Assembly: GCF_030052815.1 (NCBI RefSeq)
Contig: NC_079498.1
Location: 66,388,992-66,452,991, forward strand
DNA: 64,000 nt
Source of the DNA: Hevea brasiliensis
Lineage: Eukaryota > Streptophyta > Magnoliopsida > Malpighiales > Euphorbiaceae
Direction: 5' to 3'
Every line of letters begins with the position of its first letter. Position 1 is the first letter of the stretch. Shown here piece after piece: positions 11,473 through 22,242 of the stretch. A model generated the notes under the pieces. The model saw only the letters and a list, made by a program, of their open reading frames with translations, was not told where the DNA came from and did no database searches. Made by a program: the position numbers and the translations under genes.

Positions 11473-14465
11473 AGGTACTGGCGAGACCGATAGAGAGCCC
11501 AGCAGACCTCAGACTGGGTAAGCGTCTGGATCTGCATAGTGTACAGTGCACCACTTCTGCAGTGTTCTTGGTAGGACTCTAAGATTTTATTTTGTATTTG
11601 GTATTTTGTATTTTTGTATTTCATATTTAGAATTTCATTTTGCTATGTGAATTGTAAACTCCTGTAATTAATGTAAATTGTGCAATTAACGAGATTTCTA
11701 TATCTTATTTTTAAAATTTGAGTATGAATTTATTTATATATGAAAGTATGAATTGCAATGAAATTAAGATTTGCAATATTGAGATTTAATGAAATTTAGT
11801 TGAAGTTTATTGGAGTTGAGACTTGAAGAATATATTGGAAGTGTTTTTAATAGGTTCCAAAGAACTGTTTTCTCAAAATTTAGCCGGCACTCTACCAGAT
11901 TTTCTGTAAAATTTTTGGAAGCCCAATTTAATTAAAAATTGCAAATAAAAGGCATAAATGGCACAAACTTCACTTAGAGGCTTCTAATAAATAAATTAAG
12001 AGATAATAAGTTGAAATAAGATAAGATATGATGCTTCGGCGCACTGTGTGGCATGCCTTGCTCGGCTACACTGTAGATGAGTAAGGGGTGTCACACATTT
12101 GGCCATACTTCCTTCAAGGAAGTTATTTCTTTATGTGTTAACTTAAATTTTCCTTTTGAATCATTCAATTTGAAGTGGTATAACTCTAGTTATAGTCAAT
12201 TGATTAATGATTGTCCAGGGTGCTGAACCCTATAAGACTACTAGTTTCAGGATTTTCTATCTTTTTTGTCATATATTTCCAAGTACTTAGGCTTAGAATT
12301 GGGCCTAGATCCTTAAAATAAATTTTTAGGCCTTCATCTTAGCTTTTTAGATAATTTTGGATCATGTCAATTGAAGTTTTCTAGAGAAAGTTATGGTCTT
12401 TTAACCATCTGGGGGTTAAATGACCAAATACTTCAAATTCAGAAATTCCAAGTTTGGAGTTCTGACTTCTCCTAATAATTTCTCTAAGTTCCCTTAAGAT
12501 TTGAATTCTGGTCAATGCACCAAAGTTATAGCTCTATTCCTTAGGGTTCTAAGTCAATTTGGTTCATCCTCATTAAAATTTCCTAGTGAAAATCATGGTA
12601 TAACTACTGTTTCGGGGTCAATTGGCATTTTGGTTCAAGTTCAGAAATCTAGGATTGGAAGTACTTTGTCTATGTTCCATTAGGTTCTGGGTTTTGGTCA
12701 AAACTACAAAATTGTATTTCTAGGTCTTACAGAAAATTTGGCTTCGGTTTCACTGCATTTTTAGCTTTTAGACCAAGTTACAGCATTTTTACCCAACTGG
12801 TCAGATTGGTCAATGTCCAGATTTTTTTGGTCAGGTTCTAGTTTTAGCAATTTTGTTGGGCTAAATTTGGTTAGCAATTTGATTTGGTTAGGGTCAACAA
12901 GAAAATGTTTTACTATGTCTAAGCTTTCTAATGGTTCAAGAATCAGGTCATTCTGACCTTCCTAGAGTGAGTTATAGCCATTTGAACATTTACTATTCAT
13001 ATGGTCATTTTTCCAGGTCCAGCATATGGTTATCCGAATTTAAGCCAATTTTTTAGGTCATTTTGTTTTTGGTTTTTGAGCAGGGTTTCTGCATGAAAAA
13101 TGTGACAAATTGTCCTAAGTTTCATCTCCAATTGGCCTCACACTAATTAAAGTAACATAGCTCTACTTATAGCCTTGAAACCACACTAGACTCAAGGTCC
13201 AAAATCCTGCACAGAAAATCAACACTCCCAATTTTCAATTTCCACCCAACTATCAAACTTCAATCACATTCATGGCACTTCAAATATTCAATAAATAGTC
13301 TCAACAATATCAATTCCAAGCCACAACACAAAATCCCGAATTTAAGTCAAAAACTCTAACTTCCAATTTCATAAATCATGCAACACATGCCAACTAAGGT
13401 TACCAATCATATATATACCATTATCCAAGCTTGTACTCAAGCTTTAGTTCAATAAAACACATCAATTCCTCCTCCTAAAATTGCTGACTGAATTTTATTT
13501 CTCAATTTCACACATGCTTTCTTTTAATTTCTTAATTATTTGCTCATATTCAAGCTAGATTCCAAGAAATAAACAAGATTAGGAGATTAATATGCACTAA
13601 CCTCAACTTGAAGAATTTCCAAGCTTCCTTAACTTCAAGTTTTCCTCTCTTTTTTTGCTCCCAAATTCTTAATCAAGGTCTAGTGATAAATTTTTGTGTT
13701 GGGACTTAGGGAAATTATGGAAGGACACTAGGGAAATTTGAGCTTAAAAGGTTTAAAAATGGTGGAAGAGTGACCATGGGAGTGGTTCAGCCAAGCTTTT
13801 ATGGAGGAAGAAGATACCTTTTCCAATTTTTAAATCCTTATCTCTTATTTATATTCATTTGTCTAATTGCAATTGGTCAAAATTTTTAATTAGGTCACCA
13901 TGATCTCATGCTTATGTCATAAATAGAAATTAAATTTTTTTTTCTTTTCTTCTCTTTTCCCTTTTCCATTCCATAATTCATGATGTTAATTTATTTTTAA
14001 GGTTTTATTCTCTCTCATTTTGATTGGCATTTAGGCTAAAATTCAACAGTGAGGGTGAAATGACCAAAATGCCTTTCGTTAAGTTCATCGAGTTATATTT
14101 GTCTGTATCAATTGACTAAATTTTCTTGTATCTCCTTGACATTTTCATTATCATTTAAACCCCATAAATCCTTCACTTACATCCCAAATATTTATTTCAC
14201 AAGGTTCCCATGTGTCTGGGGTTGACAACTGTCTTCACAATTGCTTCCCGTTAGGGTTACCCATCACCATACCTCCGGCTCATTTAACCGAGTTGCACTT
14301 CGCTTTTTTTATTTTTCCTTAATTTTATTTGATCTTTATTTAATCAATTTATGTCTCCTTACTCTAGTTTAAGTGTAGTTCTAGACATCCTGACTGTCTG
14401 AACAGACGTTAGTCATCGGAACAGTAGAATGTACGAACTACCTAAAGTGAGGATGCCACATAGGT

Positions 14466-15352
14466 GGCCTCTTCCCTGAGAATCTTCCCCTTCCAGATCC
14501 TCTATTATTCGGTCCCCCAAAGCACTTTCTCTTACCCGAATTACCACTTAAACACTGACCTATGGTCTTTTCACTTTTCTTTTTTTCAGTTATTACCTAC
14601 TCAGATGCCCCTTTTGATTTTATTCTCTCTAACCACAGGGCTTGAGATATCAGTTCAGAGAAGTTCTCATGTCTGAATCTAACTACTTATAACCTTAAGC
14701 TAGGCCTCAAACCAATTTCAAACCACTTGCATCGATCTCTGCTGGTGGTAAGCAAGTTCCTAGTATAATGGCTCAGACGAGAAAACTCCCTGTCATATTC
14801 AGCCACCGACCTATCCCCTTGCTTCACACTCAGGAACTCTTATAGCTTAATATCTACATATGTATCTAGTACATACTTTTCTCAGAATTCCTTAAAAAAG
14901 TCTTCCCATGTCAAGATTGGAGGCTCTACCAAACTATGAGAAATGGTCTTCCACCATTCATAAGTGTCTCCATGCAGTAGGGAAACTGAATACTCAAACT
15001 TCAAATTATCTGTGCAGTGCATTTTCTTGAAGACCCTCTCCATCCGCTCTAACCATTGTTTAGTTTCTAATGGTTCTACTATACCCTTAAACTCGACAAT
15101 CCTGTATTTCAATAACTTTTCATTCTGTCTGACTGGGGGTGGTGGTTACACTAGAGGTGCTTGCACTGGAGCTTAGACTGCTAGATTACCAGCTATTTAT
15201 TGAAATAGTGCAGCCATCTATTGAGCGAACTGAGCAGGAAACTGCATGGGCGGGACTGGTGCAGCAGACCCATTGGCATTCTGAGAAGCTGGAGCCTCCC
15301 CATGTACCTCAGTTGCTATTGATTGCTCTATTGTATGATCCCCCTCTTCCAT
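14466..15352 (-). pseudogene. G0 gag N-terminal part, broken
   Basis: Minus-strand gag of G0, continuing the piece at 1-1076 across inserted S1. The probable start ATG is at 15352-15350 (reads MEEGDH...), the same N-terminus as the gag of G2. The retrotransposon gag core is readable at 15112-14882 (motifs WLERMERVFKKM and GDTYEWWKT). Several in-frame stops (for example before the ATGGCTGC block near 15220 and in LSVKQGD near 14840) show decay. At the position where G2 and G4 both have a TAA, this copy keeps CAA (Gln), which makes it a useful outgroup. Gag would form the particle that packages element RNA; this copy cannot be made intact. Confidence 0.85.
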
Positions 15353-15521
15353 AACAAATCACAAGGAATTTTACTCCCTGAACAACTAACACAAGGAGAT
15401 TTCCCTCCATTAGTCCATATTCATGATGTAATGCAATATATGTATCAATTTATGACAATTGAGCAGTTGTACTTATCAAAATATTTCAAATATAAAATTC
15501 AAAACTTGTACGAAAACCAAA

Positions 15522-15533
15522 GCTCTAATACCA
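15522..15533 (-). other. Primer-binding site of G0
   Basis: On the minus strand reads TGGTATTAGAGC, one change from TGGTATCAGAGC, the complement of the plant initiator tRNA-Met 3' end. It lies 8 nt inside the end of the LTR (spacer TGTTTTAG), the same spacing as in G2 and G4. Confidence 0.8.
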
Positions 15534-15541
15534 CTAAAACA

Positions 15542-17096
15542 TGTCACACCTTACCCCTTTTTAAGGTATAACATGTTCCCGTAGTATACCTAATGAATTA
15601 GTAAACTACACCTACCGATAATCCATTGAATATACTACAAGGGATTTTAAATGGATCATAGCATTTTATTTTATTTTTATTCTGTGGAAAATTGCATGTT
15701 GATGGTTAAAACTTTAGCAAAACCCAAAATTTACAACCTGTTGAAAAAGTAATATAAATCAAGTAAAATATATTCTTTAATCCATTTCACAAGCATAATA
15801 ATAATTCATTTATATTTCAAGTAAACATTTAATTTCAAATTTTACATTCATTAGGGATAATAAACTTAATATTACAAAATTTACATTTACATAAGTCTCA
15901 AAATAATATTACAAATATTTACAATCTCAAAATGTTATAGCAATGTAATACTATTTATACAACTGCTCAATGTCCCTACAACCATACATATAGCTACAAA
16001 ATACATAAAAAGGAATTACATGGGTATACCTAATATATACATATATATATATATACCCACAGTCAATTCAAAAGCTGCTCCAAAGTCTCTCACTCAGGAG
16101 CCTTCTCCTTTCCCTTACCTGCGACAGTATAAATAAGCTATCGCTGAGTATATCACTCAGTGGTGCACAACTAATAATTTTAAAATTTAAAATAAAGCAC
16201 AACTTGTCTAGATGTAACAAATCACATTTTTCATAATCATGAAAACATCACAATAATTCCTAAGTCCATGACAACCATTTATTGAAATCACCTTTCAATT
16301 AAGAAATCATATTTCACAAATCACAATTCACGAATCACAAGGCATAAGTGTTGCCAATAACAACACACAGTTTAGAACCATGACACAAAGTTTTATGATC
16401 AATTCCATATTGTACACCATGACAAAGCAAATCAACCTCACTAATCGTTATTAATGAGGGAAGGGCTAGCTAGCTAATGAGTACTCATACAGTCTCATCC
16501 CACTAACCGTTATTAATGGGGCACATAATCAAAATCAGTTATCAAACCCAAAATAGTCGTTACTAAGGACTTTTGAAAAGGATTGGCAACATGGCAATTA
16601 TCTCAAATGCAAGGGAAAACCTTATCTCATTCATATAAAACTCATTCAAAACAATTTTAAGTTGAAAACAAAGAAGGAAGTTAGTCGCACACAAACCTTC
16701 AATAATCTTCTTTCTCTTTACTTACTTCTCCTTGTCCGTCCCAACCTCTTTTTCTACAGAAAACAAATAAGTAGAATGTCTTAATACTCATACAACTATT
16801 ACCAAGTACTCATTATATGAATGTTTAATGCATCCCTAAGTTAGATTTGCAATTTCAATGAGTTTTGGTTTTTTGGACAGCTTAGTACTTTGACCTTTGA
16901 CCCAATTTTTACCTAGTTTCAATCATAATTTGGTGATGTGCTCTCCATGAAATTTGCTCCTCTTAGTCTCAGATTTATTATCCTTTTTGAATCACCTAAT
17001 TTGGAGTTTTGTAGCTCTAGTTATGATTAAACTACTAATTACTGTTCGCGTGAACCAACTCTACAGATTCCATGTTTTCAGAATTTTACCTAATTT
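15542..17096 (-). repeat. G0 5' LTR, 3' part
   Basis: Minus-strand LTR end (TGTCACACCTTACCCC at the left, next to the PBS). It carries the twin hairpin at about 16124-16164 in a distinct version (stems CTGAGT/ACTCAG, then GCGATAG/CTGTCGC). An AT dinucleotide run lies at 16040-16060. Its 1.5 kb aligns with the 3' part of LTR C. It is cut at 17096 by block A-B-C; the start of this LTR may be 20360-21498 but that is not proven. Confidence 0.75.
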
Positions 17097-17508
17097 TGTA
17101 ACACCCCGAACCTCCGAGTTATAAATAGTAACATTTTTGGTCCGTGACTAGTACTATTCAAAGACATCTTGAGGACCAAAAATAAATAGAAAAATTAATT
17201 GAGGTAGACACAATAAAAAAATTCAAGTGAGACAAAAATATAAGGACTCATCGGGTATATTGTAAAAGAGGGATTATGACCCGATAAAGGACATTTTGGT
17301 CAACTCACCTTAAGAGTTGATTTTTGACCAAATTGTCAATTTAATTAAATGAAAATAAAATATTGAATTATGAAGAAATATTGATGGAAAAATTAGAGTA
17401 AAAGTGAAAAGAAAATAAAAGAGTTAAAAATCTATAATTTAAATTCCATTTTTGACCTAATAAAAATTGGGTTTAAAGGGCCCTCCGAGTTATGAATAGT
17501 GCCATTTT
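17097..17508 (+). repeat. LTR copy A (truncated) plus partial LTR start
   Basis: Starts TGTAACACCCCGAACCTCC and follows copy C almost exactly for about 380 bp to GGGTTTAAAG (about 17478). There C also leaves the normal LTR path. It is followed by about 30 bp that repeat the LTR start (CCGAGTTATGAATAGTGCC) and then a polypurine tract. The left flank AATTT has no partner on the right side of C (TGTTT), so this is not a simple insertion. Confidence 0.75.
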
Positions 17509-17522
17509 AAGGAGGGGAGAAT
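17509..17522 (+). other. Polypurine tract before LTR copy B
   Basis: AAGGAGGGGAGAAT directly abutting the TG of copy B, identical to the tract before copy C. In these elements it primes plus-strand DNA synthesis. Here it follows LTR sequence instead of pol, which marks a rearrangement. Confidence 0.75.
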
Positions 17523-18137
17523 TGTAACACCCCGAACCTCCGAGTTATGAATAGTACCATTTTTGGTCCGTGACTAGTACTATTCAAAGACACCTTGAGG
17601 ACTAAAAATAAATAGAAAAATTAATTGAGATAGACACAATAAAAAAATTCAAGTGACCCAAAAATATAAGGACTCACCGGGTATATTGTAAAAGAGGGAT
17701 TATGACCCGATAAGGGGCATTTTGGTCAACTCACTTTAAGAGTTGATTTTTGACCAAAATGTCAATTTAATTAAATGAAAATAAAATATTGAATTATTAA
17801 GAAATATTGAGGGAAAAATTAGAGTAAAAGTGAAAAGAAAATAAAAGAGGTAAAAATCTAGAATTTATATTATATTTTTGACCTAATAAAAATTTAAGAG
17901 ACCAATGGGCTTTTGACAAGTAAACTTAATTAATTAATTAAAAGAAATAAAATGGGCATGAAAGAAGACAAACACCCCCCCCCCCCTTTTATTCCCTATG
18001 TGCTGCCACCCATCTTCACTCTCCCTCTCTCTTCTTTTCTCTTCTTCTCCTATCTTCTTCCACCATTATTTTCCCTTTCAAGTCTTGATTCACTTGAATT
18101 CCCTTCATAAATCCCATAACCCACTAAAAGAAAATAT
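17523..18137 (+). repeat. LTR copy B (5' part only)
   Basis: First 0.6 kb of a family-C LTR, starting TGTAACACCCCGAACCTCC, with a run of 12 C at about 17975-17986. Unlike A and C it continues past the TTTAAAG point along the normal LTR path. Near 18137 it is fused directly to integrase C-terminal coding sequence, so the rest of the LTR, PBS, gag and most of pol are deleted. The exact junction is uncertain by about 10 bp. Confidence 0.75.
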
Positions 18138-18581
18138 CAAAGAGATATTCGGTACAGTGTGGATGACAAGGTGTTCCTGAAAGTTTCCCCATGGAAGAGG
18201 ATCATGAGGTTTGATAGAAAGGGGAAACTAAGTCCTCGCTTCATTAGGCCGTATGAGGTTCTGGAAAGAGTGGGTCCATTGGCATATAGACTTGCATTGC
18301 CTCCAGAGTTGGAAAAGATTCACAATGTCTTCCATGTCTCCATGTTGAGGAGGTACATATCAGACCCCTCTCACATTTTGCCAGTAGAGGCGATTGAGGT
18401 GAATCCAGACCTGACATATGATGAAAAGCCCATAAAGATCTTGGCACATGAGGTGAAGCAGCTGAGGAAAAAGCAAATACCTCTAGTGAAAGTACTGTAG
18501 AACCATCATTCAGGCTAGGAGGCTACATGGGAGTGTGAGAAAGACATGAGGAGACAGCACCCACAGCTATTCAGAGACTGA
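18138..18581 (+). pseudogene. Integrase C-end and chromodomain stub
   Basis: The last ~148 codons of a Tekay-type pol. The integrase C-terminal region (VFLKVSPWKRIMRF, GKLSPRFIRPYEVLERVG, HNVFHVSMLRRY) is followed by the chromodomain (EVKQLRKKQIPLVKVL...), which in chromoviruses is thought to bind heterochromatin marks and steer integration. An in-frame TAG at 18498-18500 replaces the conserved Trp of the VLWNHH motif. The natural stop is TGA at 18579-18581. The 5' side is fused to LTR copy B. The ATG at 18159 is not a real start. Confidence 0.88.
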
Positions 18582-18615
18582 GACCAGGTAAATTTCCAGG
18601 ACGAAATTTATTTTT

Positions 18616-18629
18616 AAGGAGGGGAGAAT
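18616..18629 (+). other. Polypurine tract before LTR copy C
   Basis: AAGGAGGGGAGAAT immediately before the TG of copy C and about 35 bp after the pol stop, the normal position. Confidence 0.85.
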
Positions 18630-20359
18630 TGTAACACTCCGAACCTCCGAGTTATGAATAGTGCTATTTTTGGTCCGTGACTAGTACTATTCAAAGACAC
18701 CTTGAGGACCAAAAATAAATAGAAAAATTAATTGAGATAGACACAATAAAAAAATTCAAGTGACCCAAAAATATAAGGACTCACCGGGTATATTGTAAAA
18801 GAGGGATTATGACCCAATAAGGGGCATTTTGGTCAACTCACTTTAAGAGTTGATTTTTGACCAAAATGTCAATTTAATTAAATGAAAATAAAATATTGAA
18901 TTATGAAGAAATATTGAGGGAAAAATTAGAGTAAAAGTGAAAAGAAAATAAAAGAGTTAAAAATCTACAATTTAAATTCCATTTTTGACCTAATAAAAAT
19001 TGGGTTTAAAGATTGAGGCACCAAGTTGTCCAAAACCAAAACTTTCTAAAATTTGCAAAGCTAACTTGGGATACATTAAACATTCATGTAATGAGTTCTT
19101 GACAGCAATTGAGATTAGTATTAAGGTATTCTATTTTTGTATTTTCAGTAGAAAAAGAAGTTAGAACGGACAAGGAGAAGTAGGTAACAAGGAAGGAGAA
19201 TTATTGAAGGTTTGTGCACAACTAACCTTTTTCCTTGTTTTAACTTTGTAAATTGATTTGAATGAGTTTATTTGAATGAGTTTGATTTGAAATGAGTGTA
19301 TTTTGAATGAGATATGATTTTTCTCTTACATTTGAGAAATTGGTGTGTTGCCACCCCTTTTATGAGTTTTATGATGATTTGAATATGTTATTGTTTTGCA
19401 AACGTGATTATTAATTTAGAAACTCTTGAAAGTTGTTTTGAAACCACAGTTAGCATAACAGTCCCTTCGGAACTCCCTAGTAGTAACGACTACTTGGGGT
19501 TTTGATATTTGATATGATTATGTCTCCCATTAATAACAGTTAGTGGGGTAAGACTACATGAGTACTCATTAGCTAGCTAGCTCTTCCCTCATTAATAATG
19601 GTTAGTGAGGTTGAGATTGCTTTATCGTGGTGTACAACACGGCACTGATCTTGAAATTTTGTGTCATGGCCTAAACTGTGTGTTGATGTTGGCAACACTA
19701 ATGCTTTGTGAATTGTGATTTATGAAGTGTGATTTCTCATTTTAAATGTTATTCCAATAAATGGCTCTTATGGACTTAGAACTATTGTAAAGTTTTCATG
19801 CTTAAGAAAAATGTGATTTATTAGGCTTTGACAAATTATATTTTACCTTAAGTTTTAAAGTTATTAGTTGTGCACCACTGAATGATATACTCAACGATAG
19901 CTTCTTTATGCTGTCGCAGGTAAGGGAAAGGAGAAAGCTACCAAGTGAGAGACTTGGAAGCAGCATTTTGGTATTGATTGTGAGTATTTACGTTAGGTAT
20001 AACCTTGTGATTCCATATTTTGTACTTATATGTATGGATGTACAGACATTGAGTAGTTTGTATTAAAAAGCACTACATTACTAAAGTATTTTGAGTTTGT
20101 AACTATTTGTATTTTATTTTGAGACTTATGGAAATGTGACCTTTGCAATATTTAGTCTATCTTTATTTTCAATGAATGTTTATATTGAATTTTAACTATT
20201 CTCATACAGTTTTCTGCAAAAGAATTGATAAGATAAAAAGTTATGACTTATTTAAAATCCTTTGTAGCATAACTAATAGGTTATCGGTAGGTGGAGTTCG
20301 GTAATTCATTGGGTATGATACGGGAACATGTCGTGCCTTACAAGGGATAAGGTGTGACA
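18630..20359 (+). repeat. LTR copy C, internally deleted
   Basis: Starts TGTAACACTCCGAACCTCC and ends AAGGTGTGACA at 20359, 1730 bp. After about 385 bp it jumps at GGGTTTAAAG (about 19013) to the 3' half of the LTR, so roughly half is missing. It carries the second hairpin stem of the twin hairpin (CGATAGC...GCTGTCG, near 19901-19922). Right after the LTR comes TGTTTTAG, the 8-nt spacer that normally lies between a 5' LTR and the PBS, but the PBS itself is not there. It thus has a 3'-LTR boundary on its left and a 5'-LTR boundary on its right. Confidence 0.78.
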
Positions 20360-21498
20360 TGTTTTAGATGCTCTGATCTCATTCAATTCGTCCTTATGCA
20401 ATTGCTTATTTCATGCCAATTTAAGCATACCAACAAAATCTACTCACTCAATTGAACTTGTATACATGATTTATTAAACTAAAACACATCATTTCTCCCA
20501 ACACTCTTTAATTCAATTTTCTAATTATGAAATTTTTTCAAGTTTCTTCATATAATTTCATCCAATTCAACTCTAATTCAATCATTTATACTTAAAGAAA
20601 AGATTAGATCAACTTACCTCAAATGAAGCTTTTCTATCTTCTCACACTCTTTAAGTTTCTTCAATTTTCTTTCTCCCAAATTTGTTATCAAGGCCTAATT
20701 AAGAGTTTTTTATAGGTTTTTACTAGGGTTTATGGGGTGGATTCAAGCTTTGGGAGCTTGGAAATGCTTGGCTATGGAGGAAATGAGAGAGAGAAGAGAG
20801 AGACAAGAGGGACAGCTTGGTTAGTGAAGAAGAAGACTAAATTTTTTTAATTTTAATTTGTTTTTATCTCTTTTTAACTTATCTTCAATAATATAATTAA
20901 ACAAATAAAATTTTATTACCTCAAGCTTACCTCATCAATGATGTCATAAAGCTTTTTCAATTTAAATTTTTCATATATTTTTCCTTTTCTATCATTAACC
21001 TCTCCACTTTTAATTTATTTTTCACAATTTAAATTTTCTACATTTTAATGGACATTTAGGCCAAAAGTCACCTTTAAGGGTGAATTAACCACTCCTTACC
21101 GATCTGATCCGTTTTACCAATAACGTTAGATTGCTTCTTGAACCCTGATCTAATTATTTGAACTTATTCTCAATTCTTTTCGATGGTTTTTACATTTTCA
21201 CTAACTTCACTATTATCCCTAGGCCTGGGGTGCCATAGGGTCTCATTCGAAAATAGGGCAGTGACTGACCTCGCAGTCACTTCCCCATTTGGTCACCCAT
21301 CGCTGTGGCCTCTGCTCATTTAACCCAATGTGCCTTGTTTTCTTCATTTCTATTTTACCTTCATGTAATTATTATTAATTTTTGTTTGTGGCTTTTCTAA
21401 GTGACTTAAATATGGTTTTACACATCCCAACTGTCCGGGCAAATACTGGTCACCGAAACAGTGGAATGTACAGGACTAATAAACATAAGGGTGTTACA
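20360..21498 (-). repeat. G1 3' LTR, first 1.1 kb, minus
   Basis: Minus-strand LTR beginning TGTAACACCCTTATG at 21498 and most like the LTR L2. It contains the purine-rich leader and a donor-like TTTGAG|GTAAGTTG near 20620. It is cut at about 20360-20368 against LTR copy C. It could be the first half of the LTR whose second half is 15542-17096; about 0.7 kb of middle sequence would then be missing. Confidence 0.7.
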
Positions 21499-21519
21499 AT
21501 TCTCCCCCCCCCCCCCTTA
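21499..21519 (-). other. Polypurine tract of G1, expanded G run
   Basis: Minus strand reads AAG(14)AGAAT with 14 consecutive G (C run 21504-21517), just outside the LTR start. Other copies here have 4-7 G. The expansion may be real slippage or a sequencing artefact. Confidence 0.75.
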
Positions 21520-21551
21520 AAATAAATTTCAACTCAAAATTTTACCTGGTG

Positions 21552-22242
21552 TTAGTCTCGGAACAGCTGTGGTGCTGCTTCTTCATGTCCTCCTCACGTT
21601 ACCAAGTAGCCTCCTGGCCTGAATGATGGTTCCACAGCACCTTAACCAGTGGTATCTGCTTGTTCCTTAGCTGCTTCACCTCATATGCCAGAATCTCTAT
21701 AGGTTCTTCCTTATAAGTGAGGTCTGGATTTACTTCAATCTCCTCTATTAGTAGAACATGCGAGGGGTCTAATCTGTAACTCCTCAACATAGACACATGG
21801 AAGATATTATATATCTTTTCTAGCTTTGGAGGTAGTGCCAATCGGAATGCCAGAGGACCTGCTCTTTCCAGCACCTCATATGGCCTAATGAAACGAGGAC
21901 TTAGCTTCCCCTTTCTGCCAAATCTCATAATCCTCTTCCAAGGGGAAACCTTGAGAAATACCTTGTCACCCACTGTAAATTCAATATCCCTCCTTTTCAA
22001 ATCAATGTAGGATTTCTACAGGTCTGATGTAGCTTTGAGTCAATATCTGATAAGATTAATCTTCTCCTCTACCTGCTGAACAATTTCAAGGCCAATCAGT
22101 TTCCTTTCACCCACTTCATCTCAACACAAAGGAGTTCTGCACTACTTGCCATATAGAGCTTTATATGGAGGCATCCCTATGCTTGATTGGTAGCTGTTGT
22201 TATAGGCAAACTCAATCAAAGGCAAGTGAGTGTCCCAACTAC
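21552..22242 (-). pseudogene. G1 integrase C-end and chromodomain stub
   Basis: Minus-strand pol remnant. From right to left: the integrase stretch [15 protein letters not shown] and EALYGK, a decayed linker, then an open stretch 22000-21599 with VFLKVSPWKRIMRF, KGKLSPRFIRPYEVLERAG, NIFHVSMLR and the chromodomain EVKQLRNKQIPLVKVLWNHHSGQEATW. A stop replaces the Glu after ATW; the natural stop is at 21554-21552. The upstream side ends abruptly at about 22242, inside the GSWD motif, against unrelated LTR sequence. Catalytic integrase residues are missing, so it cannot act. Confidence 0.88.

Larger units (their letters stand above)
3140..12095 (+). mobile_element. S2: solo LTR, plus, interrupted by S3
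   Basis: Starts TGTAACGCCCTCACTTTAG and ends GTAAGGGGTGTCACA, flanked by a perfect 5-bp duplication CATTT (3135-3139 and 12096-12100). No PBS, polypurine tract or coding region, so a solo LTR. Own sequence is 3140-4529 plus 10291-12095, about 3.2 kb, matching the size of the G3 LTRs, which are the same family on the other strand. It contains the TGACATCA/TGATGTCA inverted pair (3695-3713), a donor-like AG|GTTAGTG (GT at 4003), and the twin hairpin (11434-11472). Confidence 0.93.
1077..14460 (-). mobile_element. S1: solo LTR, minus, interrupted by S2
   Basis: Inserted in the gag of G0. Ends are TGTAATACCCC at the left and GATGCCACA at the right, flanked by CAGGT (1072-1076) and TAGGT (14461-14465), a 5-bp target duplication with one mismatch. 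There is no internal coding region, so it is a solo LTR. Own sequence is 1077-3139 plus 12101-14460, about 4.4 kb. The right part read on the minus strand begins like S2 and G3 LTRs (a CCTCACTTTAG block near the start), so it is a diverged, longer member of that family. The extra length lies mostly at about 2470-3139 and just after 12101. Confidence 0.85.

Noticed and set aside
17975..17986. Poly-C run in LTR copy B
   Set aside because: Low-complexity homopolymer; possible slippage or sequencing error, no function inferred.
17097..20359. Block A-B-C as a simple insertion in the G0 LTR
   Set aside because: No target duplication (AATTT against TGTTT) and the LTR middle is missing, so a clean insertion is not supported.
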